NCBI GenBank assembly: GCA_003216465.1
Contig: QCIU01000003.1
Location: 120,471-184,470 of the forward strand
Source of the DNA: Prochlorococcus sp. AG-402-N10
Lineage (GTDB): Bacteria > Cyanobacteriota > Cyanobacteriia > PCC-6307 > Cyanobiaceae
DNA: 64,000 bases
Direction: 5' to 3'
Shown here: piece after piece, positions 18,592-27,689 of the stretch
How the letters are laid out: each line of letters opens with the position of its first letter
Position numbering within the stretch: position 1 is the stretch's first letter
Made by a program: the position numbers and the translations under genes
The notes under the pieces: model-generated
Seen by the model: only the letters and a program-made list of their open reading frames with translations
Database searches by the model: none
Told to the model about the DNA's origin: nothing

Positions 18592-20769
18592 GTGATCGAA
18601 ATGACTTTTAATCATCTAGTACTAATTGGGGGAGGACATACAAATGTTCTTTTGATGAGAAAATGGTTGATGTATCCGAAATTAATACCAGAAATCCCTA
18701 TTTCAATTATATCTAGAGATACTCATTTAGTTTATTCGGCAATGTTCCCTTCTGTAATTTCCAAATCAATTTCTTTAGAGGATAGCTTGATTGATATAAG
18801 TTCCTTAGCTAAAAAGGCAAAAATAACATTCATAAAAGAAGAGGTTATTAATATTGATTTTCAAACAAAAAAAATTTATTTAAAAAACAGACCATCGATT
18901 GGATATTCAAAATTAGTCCTTAACTATGGAAGTCAAACCAAAATTCCAGGAGAATATGAAGATTTAGTCAATAATCAAATTGCTTTCCCAATTAAACCTT
19001 TTTTTAAAGCTTATGAATTAATTAAAAAAGAAGATAAGTATAATTCTGAAACCGAACATCCTTTTATTATTGTTGGAAGTGGACTCGCTGCAATTGAAGT
19101 TGCTTTTGCTTTAAGAAAAAGATGGGAAAAAAGATCTTTAAAGATTCTTTGTAAATCAAATAAGATTGAAAAAAAATTTTTTAAAACTTTAAATAGATTT
19201 AATATAGGAATAGTAAGAGATCTTCCTGTAGATTGTCGAAAAATTCTATTATGTACAGGAAATGCATCGCCACCATGGGTCAAAAACAATATTTCAGAAT
19301 TGGATTCAAAAGGACGATTTATTACGAATCAGAAATTAAAGTTGAAAAATTTTTTAGAAATTTTTGCGACTGGTGATTGCGCAGTTATAGGATCATATCA
19401 GAGACCTTCATCTGGAATCTTTGCTGTAAAAGTTTTAAATATATTAGCAACTAATATTCAGAGGGACTTAAAAGGTGAGTCATTAAAAAAATGGTTCCCA
19501 CAAAAATTTGGGTTACAGATAGTAAATTCTTATTCTAGAAAAATACCTAATGCTTTTGCTTTATATGGTGATTTTGTAGTTGGACCTTCATTTCTTTTTT
19601 GGTATCTTAAAAATAAAATTGATGTAGCTTTTATAAATAAATTTCGTCTTCTAGATTCGGATATGAATCAAAAAGGTAAAGAAAAATTTATGGATGATTG
19701 TAGAGGATGTGCTGCTAAACTTCCACAAAGTATTTTAAATAAATCCTTGATAAATGCTCAACTAGAAAATTTTGCAACTTCTCCTGAGGATTCTGTTGAG
19801 ATTTATAACAACGATCAAGATATTATTCTTCAAAGCGTTGATGGATTTCCAGCATTGATAAGTGATCCTTGGCTAAATGCAAAAATTACAGTGTTGCATG
19901 CATGCTCAGATTTATGGGCTTCCGGAGTAAAACTTTCATCTGCACAGGCTTTAATATCTCTTCCAAAAGTTGAAAAAGATTTTCAAAGTTATCTTTTTTC
20001 TCATTGTCTTAAAGGTATAAAGTCAACAGTTGAAGACCAGGGAGGTGAGTTAATTGGAGGGCATACTTTTGAGTCAAGAAGTTTAGTTGATAAACCTTAT
20101 TCTTTAGGAATCGACATTTCTTTAACTGTTCAGGGTGTATTGAAAAATGGAGCAAAACCATGGCTTAAATCCGGCATGCAGAAAGGGGATATTATCCTAA
20201 TGTCAAGACCTTTAGGTGTAGGAATCTTTTTCGCTGCTCAAACTCAAAATATAAATTTGAAAGATAGTTACGAGTATATAATGAAAAATTTAGTTATGAG
20301 TCAGCAACCATTGATTGACCAAATCTATTTGCTTCAAGATAAGATTGGAGAAACATTCATAAACGCTGCTACTGACATAACCGGATATGGATTTATAGGA
20401 CACCTTAAAGAGATGATTGACTCATCTAATTTAATAAGGGGAAATAATAATCTTGAGCCTATAAAGGTTTTATTAGATTTATTGGCATTTAAAGCTTATC
20501 CAGGGGTATTTGATTTAATACAAAAAGGTATCCAAAGTTCTTTGTTCGAATCAAATAAAGAAATACTTGATCAAATTCTTTCAGAAAAACGAAATAAAAG
20601 AATTATCTCATTTTCAAAGAAAAATAAATTAGATAATGAAAGCTTTAAAGAAAAAATCTCACTACTATTAGATCCTCAAACATGTGGCCCACTTTTGATC
20701 AGTTGTGATCCTAAGTATGAAGTATTTTTAAAGGATGAATGGTATAAGGTCGGAAAAGTAATAAATTGA
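18592..20769 (+). CDS. selD: Fusion of pyridine nucleotide-disulfide oxidoreductase (NDH-2-like) and selenide, water dikinase
   Basis: A 725-residue two-domain protein. Residues 1 to about 350 form an FAD/NAD-dependent oxidoreductase (LIGGGHTNVLLMR at the start, VGSGLAAIEVAFAL near 160, FATGDCAVI near 260). Residues about 365-725 form SelD: the catalytic motif appears as DDCRGCAAKLPQ with C370 and C373, then ITVLHACSDLWASGV, GGHTFESRS, and NAATDITGYGFIGHL. SelD makes selenophosphate from selenide and ATP. The active residue is Cys, not Sec (no UGA). GTG 18592 is the listed start; ATG at 18601 is equally possible. Similar fusions occur in other marine cyanobacteria and eukaryotic algae. Confidence 0.9.
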   Translation: MIEMTFNHLVLIGGGHTNVLLMRKWLMYPKLIPEIPISIISRDTHLVYSAMFPSVISKSISLEDSLIDISSLAKKAKITFIKEEVINIDFQTKKIYLKNRPSIGYSKLVLNYGSQTKIPGEYEDLVNNQIAFPIKPFFKAYELIKKEDKYNSETEHPFIIVGSGLAAIEVAFALRKRWEKRSLKILCKSNKIEKKFFKTLNRFNIGIVRDLPVDCRKILLCTGNASPPWVKNNISELDSKGRFITNQKLKLKNFLEIFATGDCAVIGSYQRPSSGIFAVKVLNILATNIQRDLKGESLKKWFPQKFGLQIVNSYSRKIPNAFALYGDFVVGPSFLFWYLKNKIDVAFINKFRLLDSDMNQKGKEKFMDDCRGCAAKLPQSILNKSLINAQLENFATSPEDSVEIYNNDQDIILQSVDGFPALISDPWLNAKITVLHACSDLWASGVKLSSAQALISLPKVEKDFQSYLFSHCLKGIKSTVEDQGGELIGGHTFESRSLVDKPYSLGIDISLTVQGVLKNGAKPWLKSGMQKGDIILMSRPLGVGIFFAAQTQNINLKDSYEYIMKNLVMSQQPLIDQIYLLQDKIGETFINAATDITGYGFIGHLKEMIDSSNLIRGNNNLEPIKVLLDLLAFKAYPGVFDLIQKGIQSSLFESNKEILDQILSEKRNKRIISFSKKNKLDNESFKEKISLLLDPQTCGPLLISCDPKYEVFLKDEWYKVGKVIN

Positions 20770-20772
20770 TAG

Positions 20773-22020
20773 TTATTTACTTTTGGTCTTATCAATCTCT
20801 ATATATCTCAACCTTTTAATCTCATTTCCTATTTCTTTTCCTTCTTGCCATCCCTCATTTTTTAATAATTCTCCACTTTTCTTTGACTTAATAAATTTAT
20901 AAATAAATAGCCATTTAAAAAATGATTTCCAAAATAAACCCCCATTGCAAATTAATAATTTAACTGTTTCATCATCTAAATTTTTTGTTTCAATAAACTC
21001 AGTCCAATTTGAGGGAGTCAAATATAGAAATTTTTCTTTTTCATTTTCTAATTGATTTGTAATATTTAAGTACTCATTTATTATTTTCTTTTCCTTGCTA
21101 TTAATAAAAAATCTTTGACAAGTGGGCTCTAAATTTTCTGAATTTTTTAATAGGTAGAGAATATAATTACCGTTTAATTTTTTAATCCACTTTAAACCCC
21201 TTAAAAATTTATTATCAACAAATATATTTTTATCTAAAATAGAAATAACTGACCAATCATTTAATAAAGAAACTATTTTTGCTAGATTATCGAATTTGTA
21301 TATTTCTGACAGTTCCATCCTAATCCTTATACTTATTCCAGGTGGAAATCTAGATTTGGTATCATTTTTACTAACTTTCCATGGCCAACTGTTAACAACC
21401 CTTTGGGATTGATGAAGTGATTTATTTGAAATTTTGAAACCTAATCTTGATGCGTATCTTGCGCATCTTATTAATCTACTAGGGTCATCACTGATACTAT
21501 TTTCATGAAGCAAATGCAACTCTTTTTTTTGTATATGTTTTATGCCACCAAATAAATCATAAATTTCTTGTTTTGAGAATTCAAAAGCTATTGCATTTAT
21601 ACTGAAATCTCTTCTTTTTAAATCCTCTTTAATATTTGCAGTTTTTACAATTGGATTTAATCCTGGAGCTTCATAATTTTCTTTTCTTGCAGAGGCTATA
21701 TCAATTTTTAAATTGTTAATATTTAGTTGTACAGTGTTATACATTTCAAATTCTTTTATAAGACAAAGCTCAACATTTGAAATATTTTTTTTTATGAATT
21801 TTGCTAAATCAACTGAAGATCCTTCCGTAACTATATCTATATCGATAGGGTTGAAAAATGTATTTTTATGAATTTTAGTAATTAATAAATCTCTTATATA
21901 GCCACCAACAATTGCAACTTTAATGTTTCTATTCAATTCAACATACTCAGAAATTATATTAAACAAATTAAAAGGAATTTTTAATATTGCTGAATTTATA
22001 TAAGCAGAAATATCATTCAT
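20773..22020 (-). CDS. cca: tRNA nucleotidyltransferase / poly(A) polymerase family (CCA-adding enzyme)
   Basis: The 415-residue protein has the class II nucleotidyltransferase head: AIVGGYIRDLLI, then the metal pair DIDIVTEGSS, RDFSINAIAF and DPSRLIRCARYASRLGF. The C-terminal half is helical and diverged. This family adds or repairs the 3' CCA of tRNAs; some members add A only. The gene ends 3 bp from the convergent selD-fusion stop and follows the helicase gene by 8 bp, so the two are likely co-transcribed. Confidence 0.9.
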   Translation of the reverse strand: MNDISAYINSAILKIPFNLFNIISEYVELNRNIKVAIVGGYIRDLLITKIHKNTFFNPIDIDIVTEGSSVDLAKFIKKNISNVELCLIKEFEMYNTVQLNINNLKIDIASARKENYEAPGLNPIVKTANIKEDLKRRDFSINAIAFEFSKQEIYDLFGGIKHIQKKELHLLHENSISDDPSRLIRCARYASRLGFKISNKSLHQSQRVVNSWPWKVSKNDTKSRFPPGISIRIRMELSEIYKFDNLAKIVSLLNDWSVISILDKNIFVDNKFLRGLKWIKKLNGNYILYLLKNSENLEPTCQRFFINSKEKKIINEYLNITNQLENEKEKFLYLTPSNWTEFIETKNLDDETVKLLICNGGLFWKSFFKWLFIYKFIKSKKSGELLKNEGWQEGKEIGNEIKRLRYIEIDKTKSK

Positions 22021-22027
22021 TCAAATT

Positions 22028-24457
22028 TCAGTTTATTGCTCTTATTGGAGCTAATCTTGGGTCTAAAATTTTGCTCCCTTTATCACCAAACTTTACTGCT
22101 AACGATATTTTTTCGCCACTGCCAAAAATATGTATAATTTCACCCTTGCCAAACTTAGAGTGAATTACTTTATCTCCAACCAACCAACTTTTACCTTTAC
22201 TGGGTCCTGAATATAGTTTTCTTACAGCATTAATAGGTTTATTAATAAATTCATTCGAATTGGTCCTATCTACTCTTGTTAAACGGTCAAGATGAAAATC
22301 TCTTCTAATAGAAGCACCACCAGATTGAGGTAATTCGCCTTCAATTAATTCTTCAGGTATTTCTGAAAGAAATATTGAAGGAATTGTTGCTTCTCGCATG
22401 CCTCCCCACAATCTTCTTTCTCTTGCATGTGATAAGAAGACTCTCTCTTTAGCTCTTGTTATACCTACATAGCATAATCTTCTTTCCTCTTCTAGCAGAG
22501 AAGGAGTATCAATCGACCTATGACTTGGGAATAAACCTTGTTCTAGTCCAGTTATAAATACATTTTGAAATTCTAATCCTTTACTGTTATGGAGAGTCAT
22601 TAAAGTAACAGAATTAGGATGATTTGTTTTGGTATCATTTTCAGTCGTTAAAGCTGCTGTTGATAAGAATCCTTCAACATCTGCGTTCTCTGTTTCTTCT
22701 TCAAATTGAGTAGCAGCATTTATTAATTCCTGTAGATTATTTCTTCTGTCTTCAGACTCCTCTGAACCACTAGTTAATAAATCACTTAAGTAACCACTTT
22801 TTTCTAAAATTAATTGAAGCATTTTAGAAGGTCCTGAGTTCTCTACATAGCAAAGAAGATCATTCATAAGCTCTGTGAATTTATTAATGCCTTTTGATGA
22901 TCGGCCTATAGTCTCATCTAAGCTTTGTTTGTCATTTATGACCTCCCATAAAGGAATATTCAACTTATTTGATAGTTCATTAAGCTTTTGAATAGTTGTT
23001 TTCCCTATTCCTCTTCTCGGTACATTTATAATTCTCAGAAGACTTACATTATCTGAAGAATTTACTAAGACTTTCAAATAGGCAATAGCATCTTTAACTT
23101 CTCTTCTGTCATAAAAACGTAATCCGCCAAAAATTGTATATGGAATTCTCCATCTTACTAGGGATTCTTCTAATACTCTAGATTGAGCCCTAGTCCTATA
23201 GAGGATTGCAAAATTTTTCCAGATTGGTTGATTATTATAATTGTTAAGAGATCTTAATTTTGTTGTTATTGCCTCAGCTTCAGATATTTCATCATCACAG
23301 CTAAGCAACTTTAAAAGTTCTCCTTTATCTTTTGTTGGCCTTAAAACTTTATCAATTCTTTCAGTATTATTTTCAATTAAAGAGTTCGCAGCATTAAGAA
23401 TATTTGATGAAGATCTATAATTTTCTTCTAATTTAACTAAAGATGCTGTCTGATCATTATTTGATGAATTTTTAAAGTCTTCTTGAAATCCAATTAATAT
23501 TCTGAAATCAGCTGCTCTAAAACTATAAATACTTTGATCCGCATCTCCAACAACAAAAATTGATCTATCGTTCCAATTGCAAAATTTGTTAGGTGCAGTA
23601 TTACCAGCTGTAATTAATTTGATAAGTTCATATTGTGTCCTATTTGTATCTTGATATTCATCAACTAATATATGTTGGAATCTTTTGTGCCAGTAATCCC
23701 TTACTATATCGTTTTGCCTTAGTAAAAAAACAGGAAGTAGTAAAAGATCATCAAAATCTAAGGCATTATTTTTTGAAAGAGATATTCTATATCTTCTGTA
23801 GGCATCTGCAATAATTTTATCAAAATGATTATCAGCTTTCTCTTCAAGATCATTAGCAGTAAAACATTGATTTTTTGCGTTACTAATTGCTCTCTTTATT
23901 TTCTTAGGATCAAATCTTTTTGGATCAAGATTCATATCTTGAATAACAATTTCTTTTACAAGGGTCTGAGAATCTGTCTCGTCATAAATAGAAAATTGCC
24001 TTGTCCATGTTAAGCCTTCAGGATCTTGATATTTTTCAATATCGTATCTTAAAAGTCTTGAAAATAATGCATGAAAAGTCCCTATCCATAGATCCCTAAG
24101 TCTTTCTTGATCAATATTTGTTCTTAATTGATTCTTATCAAATTCTTTAAGGGTTGACCAAGGCTGACCAAATTGATTAATAGCTATTTCTTGTGCAAGA
24201 AGTACTTGAAGCCTTGCTTTCATTTCTTTAGCAGCTTTATTTGTAAAAGTAACTGCTAGGATATTGTATGGATCTACAGAATTATTTTCAATTAGATTAG
24301 CAATTCTATGAGTAAGGGCTTTAGTTTTCCCACTGCCCGCACCTGCTACAACGAGCAGTGGCCCATTTATATGATTTACTGCTTTAAGTTGTGCATTATT
24401 TAAGTTTTTGAAAAGGAAGTTGTTAGTTGGATGCACTTTTGTAGATTGTATAATCAA
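22028..24457 (-). CDS. uvrD: UvrD/PcrA-type superfamily 1 DNA helicase
   Basis: The 809-residue protein has all SF1A helicase motifs: Q-motif LNNAQLKAV, Walker A AGAGSGKTKAL (39-), IWIGTFHALFSRLLR, DEYQDTNRTQYELI (motif II), GDADQSIYSFRAADF (III), LEENYRSSSNIL (IV), VTLMTLHNSKGLEF (V) and CYVGITRAKERVFL (VI). It unwinds DNA 3' to 5' in excision repair and replication restart. The C-terminal tail carries the GDKVIHSKFGKGEI segment seen in PcrA. The start is TTG at 24457, as no nearby ATG is in frame. Confidence 0.95.
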   Translation of the reverse strand: MIIQSTKVHPTNNFLFKNLNNAQLKAVNHINGPLLVVAGAGSGKTKALTHRIANLIENNSVDPYNILAVTFTNKAAKEMKARLQVLLAQEIAINQFGQPWSTLKEFDKNQLRTNIDQERLRDLWIGTFHALFSRLLRYDIEKYQDPEGLTWTRQFSIYDETDSQTLVKEIVIQDMNLDPKRFDPKKIKRAISNAKNQCFTANDLEEKADNHFDKIIADAYRRYRISLSKNNALDFDDLLLLPVFLLRQNDIVRDYWHKRFQHILVDEYQDTNRTQYELIKLITAGNTAPNKFCNWNDRSIFVVGDADQSIYSFRAADFRILIGFQEDFKNSSNNDQTASLVKLEENYRSSSNILNAANSLIENNTERIDKVLRPTKDKGELLKLLSCDDEISEAEAITTKLRSLNNYNNQPIWKNFAILYRTRAQSRVLEESLVRWRIPYTIFGGLRFYDRREVKDAIAYLKVLVNSSDNVSLLRIINVPRRGIGKTTIQKLNELSNKLNIPLWEVINDKQSLDETIGRSSKGINKFTELMNDLLCYVENSGPSKMLQLILEKSGYLSDLLTSGSEESEDRRNNLQELINAATQFEEETENADVEGFLSTAALTTENDTKTNHPNSVTLMTLHNSKGLEFQNVFITGLEQGLFPSHRSIDTPSLLEEERRLCYVGITRAKERVFLSHARERRLWGGMREATIPSIFLSEIPEELIEGELPQSGGASIRRDFHLDRLTRVDRTNSNEFINKPINAVRKLYSGPSKGKSWLVGDKVIHSKFGKGEIIHIFGSGEKISLAVKFGDKGSKILDPRLAPIRAIN

Positions 24458-24479
24458 AAATTTTAATTCACTTTGAATT

Positions 24480-24674
24480 TTAATATTCAGGTTTAGTCTC
24501 TAATTCTTCTAATGCTTTTTTTAAATTAATTAGTTCATTATTATTTTTGATTATCTCTTCGTATTTATTATGAGGCATTTTTAATTTCATACTTCTTTCG
24601 AAAATTTCTTTTTCTAATCTTTTTTTATAAGAAAAAATCAGTTTTTTTGATAGTTTTAAATCTTGTTTATCCAA
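24480..24674 (-). CDS. Small hypothetical protein, predicted coiled coil
   Basis: A 64-residue reading frame, highly charged and helical (KKLIFSYKKRLEKEIFERS and later NNNELINLKKALEELE), suggesting a coiled coil. It lies 22 bp upstream of the helicase gene on the same strand and could be co-transcribed. The start would be TTG at 24674; no ATG is available near it. I do not recognise a family. It could be a real Prochlorococcus-specific gene; database conservation would settle it. Confidence 0.55.
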   Translation of the reverse strand: MDKQDLKLSKKLIFSYKKRLEKEIFERSMKLKMPHNKYEEIIKNNNELINLKKALEELETKPEY

Positions 24675-24855
24675 AACTTTAGGGAAAACGTGCTTCTATC
24701 TTAGCGAAAAAAATTTTTTATTTACAGTATTAAAACATCACTTCATAAGGAAGTATTTGATTAAGAAGCGTTTCGTTAATTTTTTAATTTAATTGTTTTT
24801 ACTGGCTTTGTTCTATTCTATTAAAATAATAAATTTAAGTCTCTTTAATATTAGA

Positions 24856-25383
24856 ATGAAAGTCCCAAAGAATAATCAAGTATTGTCTAATAATAAAGAA
24901 TTAGAAGATATAAAAAATAGAAATATTGAACATATAAAAGAGTTTATAAATACTGCAAATTCAAGAATAGATGCAATAAATTCAATCACAAATAATTCTC
25001 ATGCAATTGCAGCTGATGCTGTGACAGCAATGATTTGCGAAAATCAAGATTCAATTAATTCAAAAATATCTATTGATACTACTAATAAGATGTCTGTTTG
25101 TCTAAGAGATGGAGAAATAATTTTAAGGATTGTTTCTTATCTTTTGATTTCGAATGATGAATCAGTTTTATCTAAAAGCTGTTTAAAGGATCTCAAAAAT
25201 ACTTATTTAGCTCTTGGCGTGCCTCTGAAAAATGCTATCCGAGTTGTTGAACTTATTAGAGATGCAACTATTTCTGATTTAAAATCTACTGTTAATTCTA
25301 TGTCAGGAGAAAAAGGATTCCTTTCTGATTTAATTTCTAATACGGAGTTTCAATTTCAAAGAATAATCAATCTTTTAAAGTAG
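24856..25383 (+). CDS. cpeB: Degenerate phycoerythrin beta chain
   Basis: The protein (175 residues from ATG 24856) is a phycobiliprotein beta chain. [15 protein letters not shown] holds the universal beta-Cys82 bilin site, and [10 protein letters not shown] holds the Cys50-type position. The usual partner cysteine about 11 residues later (Cys61) and the C-terminal Cys165 site appear lost. This fits the single-subunit phycoerythrin of high-light Prochlorococcus, reported in MED4 to carry a bilin but too scarce for major light harvesting; a photoreceptor role has been suggested. No cpeA is nearby. The in-frame TTG at 24793 would add 21 odd residues and is rejected. It overlaps the end of cpeS by 17 bp. 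Confidence 0.92.
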   Translation: MKVPKNNQVLSNNKELEDIKNRNIEHIKEFINTANSRIDAINSITNNSHAIAADAVTAMICENQDSINSKISIDTTNKMSVCLRDGEIILRIVSYLLISNDESVLSKSCLKDLKNTYLALGVPLKNAIRVVELIRDATISDLKSTVNSMSGEKGFLSDLISNTEFQFQRIINLLK

Positions 25384-25918
25384 ATATATTTCTTATTTCT
25401 GATGTATGTGAGGTTTGTATTACTGCCTTGTTTTCTCGATTTCTAGTGACTGAATATCTGGATCTTATATGATTTGATAAAAAACAAATTCTCTCTTTTG
25501 AAATGGTTGAATTGTATATAGTTTCAATATGTAAGTTTTCGTTTTCATCAATCAAATATTCTGAATATGAAATCGTAGATTCTATATATCCCTTATTACG
25601 TAAAACAATCCCTTTTTTTTTATTTTTTGGCAAGAATAACAAAATATTTTGATCTTCTTCAAATTTTTGATCTATATCCCAATCGCTAATAGCATGCCAA
25701 CTTATGGATATAGCAAGAATTGAGGGGCTTGAGCTTAAATTATGTTTTTCTAAAAGTTGAACTACATTTTCATTTTTTATTTCTAAATCTTTTATTAGTA
25801 TTTTACTTGTTGAATTTTCAACTTCCTGAAAAGCTAAAGAATGTGTACTTCTAATAGATTTCCACTCTCCTAAACTTTTTTTTATAAATTGATTAATTGT
25901 TATAAGATTCTTCGTCAA
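25367..25918 (-). CDS. cpeS: CpeS/CpcS-like phycobiliprotein lyase
   Basis: The 183-residue protein matches the CpcS/CpeS (DUF1001-like lipocalin fold) bilin lyase family: [21 protein letters not shown] at the start, [14 protein letters not shown], and [18 protein letters not shown] near the C-terminus. These lyases attach phycoerythrobilin to Cys82 of beta or alpha chains. The convergent cpeB, which retains only the Cys82 type of site clearly, is the obvious client. The listed start is TTG at 25918, which overlaps the 3' end of the small gene upstream by 26 bp. Confidence 0.88.
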   Translation of the reverse strand: MTKNLITINQFIKKSLGEWKSIRSTHSLAFQEVENSTSKILIKDLEIKNENVVQLLEKHNLSSSPSILAISISWHAISDWDIDQKFEEDQNILLFLPKNKKKGIVLRNKGYIESTISYSEYLIDENENLHIETIYNSTISKERICFLSNHIRSRYSVTRNRENKAVIQTSHTSEIRNISTLKD

Positions 25919-26072
25919 GTTTATCTTCTACTGAATGATTGGTTGCTTTTTGAATCATTCTTACCATTGAATCTACCATTAATCTTTTTGCAGAAGTGAC
26001 TTTTAATCCTGAAGGTGTTGTAGATATCTGTTCTCCAGGGCGATCGTATGATGTTGGTCTAAATGGAGTCAT
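25893..26072 (-). CDS. Small hypothetical protein upstream of cpeS
   Basis: A 59-residue frame with an ATG start ([19 protein letters not shown]...) read directly from the sequence. It holds a conserved-looking middle part, [19 protein letters not shown], and ends ...DEESYNN. It overlaps the start of cpeS by 26 bp in another frame, a sign of translational coupling. The position suggests a role in, or a remnant of, the phycoerythrin cluster. I do not recognise the family. It is below the usual length limits and easily missed. Confidence 0.6.
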   Translation of the reverse strand: MTPFRPTSYDRPGEQISTTPSGLKVTSAKRLMVDSMVRMIQKATNHSVEDKLDEESYNN

Positions 26073-26189
26073 CTAATAAGTTGTGAAATCAATAGATTTA
26101 CATTCTTACATGAATTCTTATATTAAAAGCCGTTGTTTGCAAAAATGTTATATCTTTTTAGACTCATTCCAGAACAATTAATTATCCAT

Positions 26190-26825
26190 TTATTTGGGAA
26201 TTTTTCTCTTTGCCAATCCTGAAACAGTTGCTAAAGCAAACATACCCAACAGAGCTATTCCTAGAAGTAAGCCAGCTCCTTGACTGACACCGGCCCCAAC
26301 CGCTACAAGTATAGAATCACTTATTAAAAGGCTTATTAGTAATGCTGGGGTGAATATTTTCCATCGAGTTCCTCCAATACCAATTGCATAACTAAGAAAA
26401 TCAAAAAGGCCAGTCATTAGAAGACCTGTCATTAAGAAGAAATTTTCTTCTAATTGGTTTTGGTTAAAGCTTTCAATCCTTTTCATTGCTTTTGTGCCTA
26501 CTAAACTTCTAACAGGACCACGACCGAAATTTCTTGCTATGAAGAAAGCTGCTTGGCAAAAAACAATATCTGAAAAGATAATTGTTACGTAACCTTTCTG
26601 AAAGCCTAATAATGAGCCAGCTAGCAAAGAGTAAGCGGAACTTGGTAAGGCCGGCAATATTATGCTTAATCCTCTAAGAATAAATATTCCAAAAGGCGCC
26701 CAAATCCCCATGCTCTCTACTTTATTCCTTAGAGGTTCGATACCATAGTTTTGTATTAAATAAATCAATAAAATTAATAGCGCTATAAAAATAAATATTG
26801 AAAGGAATTTTTGAATCTTATTCAT
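26190..26825 (-). CDS. TVP38/TMEM64 (DedA/SNARE-associated) family membrane protein
   Basis: About 211 residues with several hydrophobic segments. The central block GIFILRGLSIILPALPSSAYSLLAGSLLGF and FIARNFGRGPVRSL match the TVP38/TMEM64 family, which in turn relates to DedA and eukaryotic VTT-domain scramblases. Function in bacteria is not firmly known; lipid scrambling or transport is likely. ATG at 26825 is preferred; TTG 26834 and GTG 26828 lie upstream in frame. Confidence 0.85.
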   Translation of the reverse strand: MNKIQKFLSIFIFIALLILLIYLIQNYGIEPLRNKVESMGIWAPFGIFILRGLSIILPALPSSAYSLLAGSLLGFQKGYVTIIFSDIVFCQAAFFIARNFGRGPVRSLVGTKAMKRIESFNQNQLEENFFLMTGLLMTGLFDFLSYAIGIGGTRWKIFTPALLISLLISDSILVAVGAGVSQGAGLLLGIALLGMFALATVSGLAKRKIPK

Positions 26826-27054
26826 CACTATCAAGAAAATTAGGAAGTAACTTTTTGTAAATTAATAGTTGATTGTATCTATAATTTAATTACTTTTCAA
26901 TAAAAATTTTTACACATTTTTAATCTTTTTTTTTAAATTTTGTATTTCAATCCAGACTATTGCATTAAACTTAGAATCAAAATTGATACTTAAAAAGATA
27001 CAAATTAAATTATCTAATCCTCAATTTGTATATTTTAAGTATTGTTAAATAATT

Positions 27055-27471
27055 ATGAATCAAACTAAGAAAATTTATGTATCAATATTCTTGAGAAATA
27101 TAGTGTCTTTGTTTCTCTCGATAATTTTCTTTTTTGGTACATCAATAAAATATTCATATGCTTTTACTCATGAATGGGTTGGCGTTCCAAAGAGTGAATA
27201 TGGAGAACAATTATGGGATAGAAATAGTATTAAAATAAATGAAGATGGTTCTATACGGGTGTTGAGCAAATTTATTCCTAATATTAAAACTGAAATTACT
27301 CAAGATATCCTTTATACGATGGATATAAATTGCTTTGAAAAATCATTCAGAGACGTAGATGTTTATATCGATAAGATAAATAGTCATCCAAATAATTTTG
27401 CCAAATGGAAAGATCCAAAAGGAGATAAATTAATATTGGGTGTGATTGGTCAAGTTTGTAGTTTTGATTAA
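27055..27471 (+). CDS. Secreted or membrane-anchored hypothetical protein
   Basis: A 138-residue protein with an N-terminal hydrophobic segment (about residues 12-36) ending in a plausible signal cleavage near SYAF. The mature part (FTHEWVGVPKSEYGEQLWD) has two cysteines far apart, C95 and C136 approximately, that could form a disulfide. The segment ILYTMDINCFEKSFRDVDV resembles short periplasmic proteins of cyanobacteria but I cannot name a family. It stands alone between the DedA-like gene and the sugar cassette. Confidence 0.7.
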   Translation: MNQTKKIYVSIFLRNIVSLFLSIIFFFGTSIKYSYAFTHEWVGVPKSEYGEQLWDRNSIKINEDGSIRVLSKFIPNIKTEITQDILYTMDINCFEKSFRDVDVYIDKINSHPNNFAKWKDPKGDKLILGVIGQVCSFD

Positions 27472-27689
27472 ATTTTAAATTTCAATTATTTCTCAAAGAA
27501 TGAGACTTTTTATGGAAAAGTAAAAAAGGGTAAACTTCAAAAAATTTTTGATTTAATTTTGTTTTTTTAATTTAGTTAGTAGGTTTAAAGTGAATTCTTA
27601 ATTTGTTATTAATATTGAAACTTTGGATAAGAATTAATTATGAAAGTATGAAAACATATAATTAAATTTGTTAGCCAAATAATAAATTT

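Noticed and set aside
24793..24855. TTG-started N-terminal extension of cpeB
   Set aside because: The 21 extra residues do not resemble a phycobiliprotein; ATG 24856 is the natural start.
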